In this document: one piece after another, positions 56,356 through 64,000 of the stretch
How the letters are laid out: every line of letters starts with the position of its first letter
Position numbering within the stretch: the stretch's first letter is position 1
Assembly (NCBI RefSeq): GCF_000092285.1
Contig: NC_014100.1
Coordinates: 2,604,001-2,668,000, forward strand
Length of the DNA stretch: 64,000 nucleotides
Direction of reading: 5' to 3'
Source of the DNA: Caulobacter segnis ATCC 21756
GTDB lineage: Bacteria > Pseudomonadota > Alphaproteobacteria > Caulobacterales > Caulobacteraceae
Notes under the pieces: generated by a model
Told to the model about the DNA's origin: nothing
What the model saw: only the letters and a program-made list of their open reading frames with translations
The model's database searches: none
Made by a program: the position numbers and the translations under genes

Positions 56356-59178
56356 TCAGGAAAGCTCAGCCAAGAGCCTTCGGGCTTTGCGCAGATCCCG
56401 CGTCTCGTACTCGCCTGCAAAGCTGTCGCATATTGAAGCCAAGTCACCCAAGCAGCTCTGCGCCAATCCCGTGCCTTGCGATAGCGACGCCAGGTCGCTC
56501 ACGGCGCGAAGGGTCCAGGCGACAGAGCCGCTCATCCGCGCCGCCTCCACCGCGGAGGAAAGCAAGTCTCGCGCATGGCTCGCGCGACCGTGCATCTGCT
56601 CAGCGGCGGCCTTCAGGCGAAGCAGTTCGGACTTACCCCAGGGCTCGGCGCTCGTGTCAAACACGTGCTGGATGATTTCAGCGGCGTCGCCTGCCTGACC
56701 GTTGGCCGCCATCGCATCCGCGATCAGTGTGAAGCGCGCATCGTGCCGGATCTGAACCACTCCTGCGCGCACGCCGTAGAATGCGCTGCGGAGGCGCGCC
56801 GGATCGGGCTTCTGTCCGAGATAGGCGGCGATGACAGCGGAATAGGTGTCTGCAACCGGGATCCACGCCGCGATGCCGTGACGATAGATGGCGCTTCGAA
56901 GCGTCTCGATGTGCGGCAGCACGGCTTCGTACTCGCCGGTCTGGATAAGGGTCCAGATAACACCCTGCGCCAGGCAGTGGACCAAGGTCAGACCATGCTC
57001 GACCTGCTGCGCGTCCACAGCCGCCGTCTCCGCAACGCGGATGGCGTCACGCGAGCGACCGGTCAGCCAGTTGAGCGCCGCCAGCTGCACCTGAACATTG
57101 ATCTTCTGGTGGATCTGAAAGCTCGGGACTGCTCGCTGGGCCTCTCCCTGCATTTCGCTGAAGAGACGTTGGACGCGCGCGAGAGCGGCGTCGAAATCGC
57201 AGGTGCGTATCTCGTACTGCGCGCGAAGTTGTTCCTCCTCCCAAAGGGCGGCGGGCTGGTTAGCCCGCGAAGCAGCCGGTCGCATGGCCATAAGAGCGCC
57301 CGCCACATTATTCACGCGGCCGCGCATCAGCTCATAAGTTGCGAACGCGCCGAGGGCGCGACACTCCGCTTGCGGATCTTCTGTTGCGCGCGCCAGCTCG
57401 ATCGCTTTTTGGAAAAGAGCGCTGGCTTGGTCCGGGTCGGTGGCGAGATAGGTGCTGACCGAAGCCAGTCCGATCACCAATCTAAGCTCAAGCGAGGGCT
57501 CACAAGGCCCCAGGCGGCGGAGTTCCGAAAGGGCGAGTTCGCAGTTGGCGCGTATCTCGCCGCTGAGCGAGAGGTCGTGGCACAGCGGCAGCCCCGCGGC
57601 CACCAACTGCACTCCCAGCAGCCGATCGGCCGACCGGTGCAAGGTCCAGTCGAGCGCCTTGCGCATGTCGTAGATCAGGTTGGCGTACGCCGCGCGCCAA
57701 AGACGCGGCGTCATCGCGGACCGGTCGGCCGCCGCCTGATCCAGCATCTTGAGGACCCAGCGCGCGTGAGCCGAATAGGTCGAAGCCGCCGTTTCGTCAC
57801 GACGCTCGAGCAGAGCCGCGGCGAATGTACGCGTGCTGTCGAGCAGGCGATAGGCCAATCCGCCCTCTCGGTGCTCCACGGCGACCATTGACTTCGACCT
57901 GAGACCGGCGAGCGCGTCGATGATTTCGATCGGCGAAAGCGCGACGCTCGCGGCCAGTTCCAGGACCGCCTCGGTCCCAAACACGTCGGCGAAGACGGAG
58001 CACGCTTGCAGCGCCGAGGCTTCCTGCGTCGTCAGCAGGGAGTAGCTCCACTTTAGGGTGTCCAGCAGCGTCCGCTGGCGGCGCGGTTCTACGCCGTGAC
58101 GCCGCCGCAGGACCAACAGGTTGTCCTTGAGTTCAGCGAGCACCGTGGTTGCGCCTCGTGTGGCGACGCGCGCCGCGACAAGTTCGATCGCCAGCGGCGA
58201 ACCGTCCACCTCGCGGCATATTTGGACGAGCGTTTGCGCGTCGGCGTCGTGAGGAGAATGGCCGCGTTCCTCATAGGCGCGCCGAACCAAGAGTCGCGGC
58301 GCGGCGTAGCTCAACACGGGTTCAATCCTGTCGAACTGGTCGTCGGGGGGGACGGCAAGAGCGGCAAGCCACATCACCCGTTCGGATCGCGTGCGCAGCA
58401 CCTCGCGACTTGTCGTCAGGATGCGCAGGCGCGCGGTTCGCGCGAGCAGAACCTCGCAGATGTGCGAAACGGCGCTGAGGACATGCTCGCAGGTGTCGAG
58501 CACAAGCAGCATCCTTTGCCGCGCCAGGATCGAGCACAAACCTTGAAGGCTAGCGCCGCCAGAGCTCACGCCCAGCGCCGCGGCCACCGCGTCGGCGACA
58601 AATTCCTCGTGGGTCACCCGCGAGAGATCGACGAACGCGGCGGATCCGCCAGGCTCCGCCGCTAGGTCGTGCGCGACAGCCCTCACCAGGGTCGTCTTGC
58701 CGATCCCGCCGGCGCCCACGACCGAGACGAGGCGGCTCACCTCAAGCAGGCCTTTGACGCGAGCGATCTCGGCTTCGCGTCCGATGATGTCGTGAAGTTG
58801 CGGGAGGGGCGTGGCGCCGAGCATGGCGTCCTCAAGCGGACGGCCTTCGCCGACCGGGTCATCGGCGCTAAGCCAATAGCCGCGCCCCACGACCGTCTTG
58901 ATGAATTCGCCTGCGGGCGCGTGGCGACGCAGCGCGCGGCGGAGGTATGCGACGGTCACCTTCAGATTGGCTTCGTGAACGAAGGTGTCCGGCCAGGCCG
59001 CCTGCATCAGGTCCTGCTTGCGAACGAGCTGACCTTGCCGTTCGGCTAGCGCCATAAGGACATCCATCCCACGGCCGCCAATGCGAACCTCCTCCGGTCC
59101 GCACAGCAGTTTGCGGTGCAGCTTGTGGAGATGGAAGGGGCCGAACCCGACGATCTGGTCTCGTCCGCCGGCCGCCAT
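56356..59178 (-). CDS. Large winged-helix/NTPase/TPR transcriptional regulator, paralogue 2
   Basis: The protein of about 940 residues repeats the design of the one at 32987. An N-terminal PhoB-type winged helix (Val-Leu-Met-Ala-Leu-Ala-Glu-Arg, then Val-Val-Gly-Arg-Gly-Tyr-Trp-Leu) is followed by an AfsR/NB-ARC-like NTPase with Walker A Gly-Ala-Gly-Gly-Ile-Gly-Lys-Thr (about residues 155-162) and Thr-Ser-Arg-Glu-Val-Leu-Arg. A helical TPR-like half completes it. ATG 59178 is chosen; TTG 59202 is in frame, and neither has a clear ribosome-binding site. It is divergent from the DJ-1/hydrolase/ABM operon, with a 10-base tandem repeat between them, so that operon is its likely target. The sensed ligand is unknown. 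Confidence 0.85.
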   Translation of the reverse strand: MAAGGRDQIVGFGPFHLHKLHRKLLCGPEEVRIGGRGMDVLMALAERQGQLVRKQDLMQAAWPDTFVHEANLKVTVAYLRRALRRHAPAGEFIKTVVGRGYWLSADDPVGEGRPLEDAMLGATPLPQLHDIIGREAEIARVKGLLEVSRLVSVVGAGGIGKTTLVRAVAHDLAAEPGGSAAFVDLSRVTHEEFVADAVAAALGVSSGGASLQGLCSILARQRMLLVLDTCEHVLSAVSHICEVLLARTARLRILTTSREVLRTRSERVMWLAALAVPPDDQFDRIEPVLSYAAPRLLVRRAYEERGHSPHDADAQTLVQICREVDGSPLAIELVAARVATRGATTVLAELKDNLLVLRRRHGVEPRRQRTLLDTLKWSYSLLTTQEASALQACSVFADVFGTEAVLELAASVALSPIEIIDALAGLRSKSMVAVEHREGGLAYRLLDSTRTFAAALLERRDETAASTYSAHARWVLKMLDQAAADRSAMTPRLWRAAYANLIYDMRKALDWTLHRSADRLLGVQLVAAGLPLCHDLSLSGEIRANCELALSELRRLGPCEPSLELRLVIGLASVSTYLATDPDQASALFQKAIELARATEDPQAECRALGAFATYELMRGRVNNVAGALMAMRPAASRANQPAALWEEEQLRAQYEIRTCDFDAALARVQRLFSEMQGEAQRAVPSFQIHQKINVQVQLAALNWLTGRSRDAIRVAETAAVDAQQVEHGLTLVHCLAQGVIWTLIQTGEYEAVLPHIETLRSAIYRHGIAAWIPVADTYSAVIAAYLGQKPDPARLRSAFYGVRAGVVQIRHDARFTLIADAMAANGQAGDAAEIIQHVFDTSAEPWGKSELLRLKAAAEQMHGRASHARDLLSSAVEAARMSGSVAWTLRAVSDLASLSQGTGLAQSCLGDLASICDSFAGEYETRDLRKARRLLAELS

Positions 59179-59313
59179 CTCGAAGGTCGGATCGTGTCCC
59201 AAGCGGCAGGAGCCCTCTTCCGCGCACGATGTCGCCTCAAACTATCACGGTTGCTGGCGCGCCGCAGAGCGGAACGCGTGTCGCCCGCAAAGCCGCCTAG
59301 ACCGACGAAGGCT

Positions 59314-59333
59314 CTTTACCCCGTTTAACCCCG
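59314..59333. promoter_or_regulatory. 10-base tandem repeat, candidate regulator site
   Basis: CTTTACCCCG (59314-59323) is followed at once by TTTAACCCCG (59324-59333), a tandem pair with two mismatches. One-turn spacing is what OmpR/PhoB-type domains bind. Related elements occur in both arms of the inverted repeat at 30496-30560. Confidence 0.5.
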
Positions 59334-59427
59334 GCGCCTCGCGACCTCGGGCTAACCTGACCGACGTCGGTTCCCGAGGAGGCTGCGCTCGCCGGCCCGA
59401 CGGACGAAAAGCGGAGGGAGCAAGATC

Positions 59428-60225
59428 ATGTCGAAAGGCAATGTGCTGGTCGTTGGCTCGAACGCCACGCGGATTGAAATCCAAGGCGGCGGCACCGGGC
59501 CGACCGGCCAATACCTGAACGAACTTGTCGTGCCCGTGATGGCGTTGTTGGCCGCCGGCTACGACATCACCTTCGCGACCCCCGACGGGACCAAGCCGTT
59601 CATCGATCCGGTCTCTGATCAGACCGTCCACTTCGACAATGACGAGGCAGCGCACAAGCGGGCGCAGGACTTCTTCGCCAACGATCGGGCCATGAACAGT
59701 GTGAAGACGCTGCGAGCCGTGCTCGACGGCGGGCTCGACCAATACGTGGCCTTCTTCACCCCCGGCGGTCAGGCGCCGGTCGTCGATCTCATGCAGGATC
59801 CTGAGCTGGGCGAAATCCTGCGCCATTTCCACGCGCACAAGAAGCCCTCCGCCTTCCTCTGTCATGGTCCGATCGCGTCGATCTCGGCGATGCAACACGC
59901 CCGCGAGTTCCGGGCCGCCCTCATAGCTGGCGACACCCCCAAGGCGGCTAAGCTCGCCCAAGGCTGGCCGTACGCCGGCTACCGGATGACGGTCTATTCG
60001 TCGAGCGAGGAGAAGCCGATCGAGGACAATATCCTGCACGGAAAGCTCTACTTCCACATGCCGGAAGCGCTGACCACGGCGGGCGGCGTCGTGGATGTCG
60101 GGCCCGATTTCGCTCCGCACGTGGTTGAGGACCGCGAACTGATCACGGGTCAGAACCCACGCTCCGATCACCAGATCGGCAAGGCGCTGGTCGCCGCGCT
60201 CAGCCGTGTCTCCGTCGATGCGTGA
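59428..60225 (+). CDS. DJ-1/PfpI superfamily protein
   Basis: The 265-residue protein has the DJ-1/PfpI fold, with an early Glu, Phe-Phe-Thr-Pro-Gly-Gly-Gln-Ala-Pro and the nucleophilic elbow Ala-Phe-Leu-Cys145-His-Gly-Pro. The Cys-His pair is that of the Hsp31/glyoxalase III and HchA-like branch, which act on glyoxals or as chaperones or amidases. No leader. First gene of a plus-strand unit with an exported hydrolase and an ABM protein, divergent from the large regulator. Confidence 0.88.
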   Translation: MSKGNVLVVGSNATRIEIQGGGTGPTGQYLNELVVPVMALLAAGYDITFATPDGTKPFIDPVSDQTVHFDNDEAAHKRAQDFFANDRAMNSVKTLRAVLDGGLDQYVAFFTPGGQAPVVDLMQDPELGEILRHFHAHKKPSAFLCHGPIASISAMQHAREFRAALIAGDTPKAAKLAQGWPYAGYRMTVYSSSEEKPIEDNILHGKLYFHMPEALTTAGGVVDVGPDFAPHVVEDRELITGQNPRSDHQIGKALVAALSRVSVDA

Positions 60226-60310
60226 TCGGGACGGCGCTCCGTCCAACGAGTCGTCCACGTCGCGGAATTGGTCTGGCGCCCAAGGCTGCGCCTAGGAATG
60301 GAAAACTCCG

Positions 60311-61069
60311 ATGAAACAACTGCTTGCGGGTGTGTTCATGGCCATCGCCACCATTTCGTCGTCTGGGGCCCAGTCGAGGCCGTCGACCCAACCCGTCTCG
60401 ATCGTGCTTGTGCATGGCGCCTTCGTGGACGCCTCGGGCTGGAGGGCTGTCTACGACATCCTGACTCATGACGGCTACGAAGTGCTGATCGTCCAGAATC
60501 CGACGATCACGCTTGAGGGTGATGTCGCGGCGACCCGGAGGGTCATCGCCGCGGCGACAAAGCCGGTCCTGCTCGTCGGCCATTCCTATGGCGGCGCGGT
60601 GATCACCGAAGCCGGGACTGATCCGAAGGTCAGGAGCCTTGCCTATATTGCCGCATTCGCCCCCGACGTTGGCGAGTCGGTGTTCGAGCTCGCGACGCGA
60701 CCCGCGCCGGAGGGCGGCCCACCGCTGCTCCCGCCAAGCAACGGCTTCATCATCGTCGATCCGGCGAAATTCCCGAGCGCCTTCGCGTCCGATGTCGATC
60801 CTGGTCTCACGCGCTTCCTCGCCGCGGCGCAGGTTCCGTGGGGGCTTGGCGCCGTCCAGCCCAAGCTCACGGCAGCCGCCTGGAAAGACAAGCCGGTCAG
60901 CTACATGCTGACGACCGAAGACCACATGGTTCCGCCGACCATCCAACGCTTCATGGCTACGCGGGCCAAGGCCAACCTCGTCGAGATCAAGAGCAGTCAC
61001 GCGGTCATGCTTTCGCATCCCCGCGATGTCGCAGCCTTTGTCGAGACGGCGGCGGCAGGGGTCAAGTAG
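60311..61069 (+). CDS. Exported alpha/beta-hydrolase, paralogue 3
   Basis: The 252-residue protein has a short leader peptide (to about residue 21) and an alpha/beta-hydrolase fold. It has Leu-Val-His-Gly-Ala-Phe-Val-Asp-Ala-Ser-Gly-Trp, nucleophile Ser92 in Gly-His-Ser-Tyr-Gly-Gly, an acid in Glu-Asp-His and a catalytic His in Ser-Ser-His-Ala-Val. It is the most divergent of the three hydrolase paralogues in the window but keeps Tyr-Ile-Ala-Ala-Phe-Ala-Pro-Asp and Gln-Val-Pro-Trp-Gly. It lies 85 bases after the DJ-1 gene and 50 bases before the ABM gene. Confidence 0.88.
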   Translation: MKQLLAGVFMAIATISSSGAQSRPSTQPVSIVLVHGAFVDASGWRAVYDILTHDGYEVLIVQNPTITLEGDVAATRRVIAAATKPVLLVGHSYGGAVITEAGTDPKVRSLAYIAAFAPDVGESVFELATRPAPEGGPPLLPPSNGFIIVDPAKFPSAFASDVDPGLTRFLAAAQVPWGLGAVQPKLTAAAWKDKPVSYMLTTEDHMVPPTIQRFMATRAKANLVEIKSSHAVMLSHPRDVAAFVETAAAGVK

Positions 61070-61119
61070 ACCTGGTCTGGGCTACGCCGCCCCGTCGACG
61101 CGATCGGAGAACACAGGTC

Positions 61120-61416
61120 ATGCCAGGCAAGGTGAAAACCATCGCTGTGCTCACCGCCCGCTCCGGCAAGGCCGACGCGCTGCGGAAGCTACTGGAACAA
61201 ATGGTCGAACCGAGCCGCGCCGAGCCGGGTAACCTGCGCTACGACCTGTGGGTCGATCCGGCTCATCCAGGCCGGTTCGTGCTCGATGAACTTTATGTCG
61301 ATCGCACTGCGGTCGAGGCGCACCATGCCACGCCTCACTTCCAGGATTACCTCGCGCAAATTCCCGCCTTGGCGGAGCGCTCCGTCTGGTCGCTTGATGA
61401 GGCGGCCGTCGCCTGA
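61120..61416 (+). CDS. ABM-domain monooxygenase-like protein
   Basis: The 98-residue protein is a single ABM (quinol monooxygenase YgiN-like) domain. It has Ile-Ala-Val-Leu-Thr-Ala-Arg-Ser-Gly-Lys, Tyr-Asp-Leu-Trp-Val-Asp-Pro-Ala-His-Pro-Gly-Arg-Phe, and Tyr-Val-Asp-Arg-Thr-Ala-Val-Glu-Ala-His-His-Ala-Thr-Pro-His-Phe. It has no signal peptide, unlike the ABM protein at 25647. The start is ATG 61120 with AGG 5 bases ahead. Last gene of the DJ-1/hydrolase unit; it may oxidise an aromatic or quinol product of the hydrolase. Confidence 0.85.
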   Translation: MPGKVKTIAVLTARSGKADALRKLLEQMVEPSRAEPGNLRYDLWVDPAHPGRFVLDELYVDRTAVEAHHATPHFQDYLAQIPALAERSVWSLDEAAVA

Positions 61417-61519
61417 CGAGACGGCCGTGCAAGTCCGGTGGGTTGCGCCGTCGGTCTTCTCCGCGCCATTTGCTGGCGTCGACATCCCTCCAAGAACACG
61501 ACGCTCCCAATCCTGCGCG

Positions 61520-62239
61520 TCATACGAGGAGGCCGCCCCCGTCGACGTGCAGCACCTGGCCCGTCACATAGGTCTGGCGAGTGAGATAGAGATAGCTTTG
61601 AGCGATCTCCTCGACGTCTCCAGGGTGACCCACAGGCAGGCGTGCGGCCTCGGAGGCGTAGAAGGCCGCCCGTGCGTCGTCACCCATACCCGCCCACAGG
61701 TCGGTCTTCACCACTCCCGGCGCGACACAGTTCACGCGCAACGGCTTGAGCTCCACGGCCAATGCCCGGGTAAGACCCTCGATGGCTCCGCAGATGCTCG
61801 ACGCCGCCGCCCAACCCGGGCCAAGGGGGCGAGCGCCCGCTGTTCCTGAGGTGAACACCATGGAGCCGCCCTCTCGAATGGATTTGCGTCCGTACTTCGC
61901 GGCGGCGAACGCGCCCCAGTATCGGAGTTCGAAAAATCGGCGGACCTCGGCCAGGTCGGCGTCCAATCCAAGCAGGCGCAGCGGTTCCCCCGCCGTGTAG
62001 ATCAGGTGGTCGAACTCGCCTAAGCCCTCGAAAAACGCGCGTGTCGCCGCCTCGTTCGACAGGTCGATCGACGAGCCTTTTGCACTCGCCCCCAAGGCGG
62101 CGACCGCCGCCTCGACGCGCGTTTGAGAACTTGAGGCGACGACGACAGCAGCGCCCTCCTCGGCCGCCGCCCTAGCGATCGCAAAGCCTATGCCGGACGT
62201 GCCACCGAGCACGACCATACGCTGCTTGTTCATTTCCAT
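61520..62239 (-). CDS. Atypical SDR lacking the YxxxK motif
   Basis: The 239-residue protein has the cofactor motif Gly-Gly-Thr-Ser-Gly-Ile-Gly (from about residue 12) and the late Val-Asn-Cys-Val-Ala-Pro-Gly-Val-Val-Lys-Thr motif of SDRs. At the active site, where YxxxK belongs, it reads Gly-Trp-Ala-Ala-Ala-Ser, so both Tyr and Lys are replaced (Trp and Ser). This matches a known divergent SDR subgroup of uncertain chemistry. ATG 62239 has GGAGG ahead. It is divergent from a LysR gene and probably controlled by it. Confidence 0.85.
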   Translation of the reverse strand: MEMNKQRMVVLGGTSGIGFAIARAAAEEGAAVVVASSSQTRVEAAVAALGASAKGSSIDLSNEAATRAFFEGLGEFDHLIYTAGEPLRLLGLDADLAEVRRFFELRYWGAFAAAKYGRKSIREGGSMVFTSGTAGARPLGPGWAAASSICGAIEGLTRALAVELKPLRVNCVAPGVVKTDLWAGMGDDARAAFYASEAARLPVGHPGDVEEIAQSYLYLTRQTYVTGQVLHVDGGGLLV

Positions 62240-62303
62240 GCCAACTCCTCCGTCTGCCAAACGTAAAATCCACCTTGCCCGACGGCGATTCCAGCGCATC
62301 TTT

Positions 62304-62320
62304 GTCATCACTATGATGAC
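62304..62320. promoter_or_regulatory. Palindromic LysR operator candidate
   Basis: GTCATCA (62304-62310), CTA, TGATGAC (62314-62320) is a perfect 7-3-7 inverted repeat 12 bases upstream of the LysR start and between the divergent SDR and LysR genes. Confidence 0.6.
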
Positions 62321-62332
62321 GGAGAGTCAGCC

Positions 62333-63247
62333 TTGGTGTTCGATGCGCGTTTGCTCTCAGGGGTTGGCGTCATGGCGGCCGTGGTCGAACATGGGGGCTT
62401 CGCCCGTGCGGCGGAGGTTGTCGGCTTGACGCCATCCGGGGTCAGCCGAGCTATCGCGCGCCTCGAGTCGCAGGTAGGAGCTCGGCTGTTCGACCGGCAC
62501 CCGCGTAAGGTGGCGCTGACGCAGGCCGGTGCGCGCTTTCATGCGGAGGTGGCGCCCCTGCTCGCCGCCATCGGCGAGGCTGCGGAGACGGCGGCGGCCG
62601 ATTCCGCCCAGGTCCGCGGCCGGTTGAAACTGAGCGTCGATCCGTGGTTCGCGCGTATCGTGCTGGCTCCGCGTCTGCCAGAGCTACTTGCGCGCTATCC
62701 CGAACTCTCCTTCGACCTTCGCGTCACCAACGCCTTCGAGGACATGCTCGGCGGCGGTGTCGATATCGCCATACGCTTCGGCCCTCCGCTAGGCGCGGGA
62801 CTGATCGCCCGCAAACTCCTGGAAACGCGGGTGCTTACCGTGGCGGCTCCAGCCTATTTGGAGAGGCGTCCCCGCCCCCGGGAGCCGGCTGATATCGCAG
62901 GGCATCACGCCATCCTGTTTCGAGATCCCCAGTCGCGACGCCCGTTCACGTGGGAGTTCCAACGTGGCGGCAAGGCGGTCGAGGTTTCCGTCACCAGCCG
63001 ACTTATGCTGGACGATCCTTCCGCAGCGCTGGCGGCCTGCGAAGCAGGATCGGGACTTTTCCAGAGCTTTGAACTTGGACTTGAGTCTTGGCTCGAGGGC
63101 GGCCGCCTGGTGACCGTGCTCGACGAATGGGCGGAGGAGCGCTTCCCGCTCTATGCCTATTACGCGTCTCGCCACCATTTGCCGGGCAAGGTGCGCGTCT
63201 TCCTGGATTTCCTCAGCGCGACACTGGCGCCAGCGTCCTGCAGGTGA
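62333..63247 (+). CDS. LysR-family transcriptional regulator
   Basis: The 304-residue protein has a LysR helix-turn-helix (Phe-Ala-Arg-Ala-Ala-Glu-Val-Val-Gly-Leu-Thr, then Leu-Phe-Asp-Arg-His-Pro-Arg-Lys-Val) and an effector domain (Val-Asp-Ile-Ala-Ile-Arg-Phe-Gly-Pro-Pro). The start is TTG 62333 (GGAG 8 bases ahead) or GTG 62336; no ATG fits. It is divergent from the atypical SDR gene, with a perfect palindrome between, so it likely controls that gene and itself. The 231 bases after it show nothing clear. Confidence 0.9.
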   Translation: MVFDARLLSGVGVMAAVVEHGGFARAAEVVGLTPSGVSRAIARLESQVGARLFDRHPRKVALTQAGARFHAEVAPLLAAIGEAAETAAADSAQVRGRLKLSVDPWFARIVLAPRLPELLARYPELSFDLRVTNAFEDMLGGGVDIAIRFGPPLGAGLIARKLLETRVLTVAAPAYLERRPRPREPADIAGHHAILFRDPQSRRPFTWEFQRGGKAVEVSVTSRLMLDDPSAALAACEAGSGLFQSFELGLESWLEGGRLVTVLDEWAEERFPLYAYYASRHHLPGKVRVFLDFLSATLAPASCR

Positions 63248-63478
63248 CCGAAATCCAACTTGGACCGAGTTTGCGCTTTTCACACTTTACGGCGGCGCTG
63301 CGCCAATTTGCTGCCGTTGGCGCCCCTCCGGAACACGAAGTTCAGTGGAGGCGCGTCGTACACTCGGACCGCGCTCAGGCTGGCAGGCTTATGCGCTAGA
63401 GGTCGATCTGCTCGACGTGGCCCAAGGGTTGACGGTCGATCGAGCCACGCGGCGCGGCGTTGGGCCGGGGCTGACGGT

Positions 63479-64000
63479 TTAGCCAGTTCTCCCAAACAGG
63501 GAAGTCGCCGCCGCCACAATCGCCTCGCGGGGTTCACGCGGGGTCCAGCCGAGCACGCGCCGCGCCTTGTCGTTCGAGGTCTTCTTGGCGTAGCCGAGGT
63601 CGTGAAGGAAAGGACGCATCTCGGCGTTGAAGCGCGCGGCGATGCGCACCACGAAATCGGGGAGTGCGCGAGTGGGGACCTGCCTGGCCGCGTCGCCAAG
63701 CGCGGCCCTGATGGTGGCGCCGATCTCCTTCAGACTGAGCGCTCGTCCGTTGGAGAGCAGAAATCGCTCACCGGCCGCGGCCGGGTTGGTCATCGCCATG
63801 ATATGCGCGCTGGCGACGTCGCGGACATCGACCACGGGTATGAAAAGGTTCGGGACCACAGGCATCGCGCCGTCGAGCATGCGCTGGACGATGTGGTTTG
63901 CGCCGGAAACGTCCTTGCCCATCACGGGTCCCATGACCGCGACCGGCAACATCGTGGTCAGTTCCAGACCGCCCCCCTCGGCGGCGATAAAATCCCAGGC
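63479..64000 (-). CDS. NAD-dependent epimerase/dihydroflavonol-reductase-like protein, C-terminal part
   Basis: The last 173 residues are present and the frame runs off the window at 64000. The visible start, Ala-Trp-Asp-Phe-Ile-Ala-Ala-Glu-Gly-Gly-Gly-Leu-Glu-Leu, then Leu-Pro-Val-Ala-Val-Met-Gly-Pro-Val, is typical of extended SDRs of the dihydroflavonol 4-reductase/anthocyanidin reductase type. Val-Asp-Val-Arg-Asp-Val-Ala-Ser-Ala-His and Lys-Ala-Arg-Arg-Val-Leu-Gly-Trp-Thr-Pro-Arg follow. The cofactor motif and catalytic residues lie outside. An internal Met at 63952 is not the true start. Confidence 0.88.
   Translation of the reverse strand, partial: AWDFIAAEGGGLELTTMLPVAVMGPVMGKDVSGANHIVQRMLDGAMPVVPNLFIPVVDVRDVASAHIMAMTNPAAAGERFLLSNGRALSLKEIGATIRAALGDAARQVPTRALPDFVVRIAARFNAEMRPFLHDLGYAKKTSNDKARRVLGWTPREPREAIVAAATSLFGRTG

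Noticed and set aside
1..64000. tRNA, rRNA, CRISPR array, intact transposase or phage integrase
   Set aside because: None was seen by eye; no spaced identical repeats, cloverleaf ends or DDE/tyrosine recombinase proteins were recognised. A dedicated RNA scan would be needed for certainty.

Overview
The window is high-G+C DNA with the gene content of a free-living alphaproteobacterium, most likely Caulobacter or a close relative (Caulobacterales). This rests on five TonB-dependent receptors (two of the Xanthomonas/Caulobacter type), a chemoreceptor ending in a CheR-binding pentapeptide, a LacI-controlled nucleoside uptake locus, an HME-RND metal pump and an EcfG-like promoter. The genus is an inference. 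I saw no rRNA, tRNA, CRISPR array, transposase or integrase.

Layout. 1-0.5 kb: tail of a chemoreceptor gene overlapping cheW. 0.5-9.1 kb: a LacI-type nucleoside regulon. It holds lacI with a phytase-like esterase, an outer-membrane receptor, a NupC-type permease broken by one missing base, a PfkB kinase, an uncharacterised barrel-like protein and a nucleoside hydrolase. Three identical TGAAACGTTTCA palindromes and one variant mark the promoters. 9.2-15.2 kb: a Zn/Cd/Co efflux operon (czcI-like, czcC, czcB, czcA). 15.4-19.9 kb: a probable Fur-controlled iron operon (receptor, small membrane protein, PepSY membrane protein). 20.3-22.5 kb: SDR and SnoaL-like genes divergent from a LysR regulator. 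22.6-25.1 kb: arsenic operon arsR-arsC-acr3-arsC.

25.6-43.8 kb is an accessory zone of small-molecule catabolism. An operon of carotenoid oxygenase, alpha/beta-hydrolase, aldo-keto reductase, Tat-exported VOC protein and exported ABM monooxygenase faces an exported HExxH zincin and an MFS permease. Next come a large winged-helix/NTPase regulator with a receptor upstream, an SDR/HbpS/SDR/VOC operon with a LysR regulator, and a second hydrolase with an AraC regulator. 44.1-47.4 kb looks like a general-stress group (glycine-zipper protein, lipoprotein, formaldehyde dehydrogenase, SRPBCC protein). 47.9-56.3 kb is a FecI/FecR-type signalling locus: transducing receptor with STN domain, ECF sigma factor, anti-sigma factor, a second receptor without STN, and a phosphoinositide-type phospholipase C. 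56.3-64 kb has a second large regulator facing a DJ-1/hydrolase/ABM operon, an SDR/LysR pair and the end of an NAD-dependent epimerase gene.

Themes. Two paralogous regulators each sit near an alpha/beta-hydrolase plus ABM operon, and 10-bp tandem repeats related to YTTWACCCCR occur in the nearby divergent promoters. Three hydrolase paralogues recur across 33 kb. Several gene scraps (arsC, AlpA-like, NodT-like and Ymh-like fragments) lie between the operons and suggest past insertion and loss.
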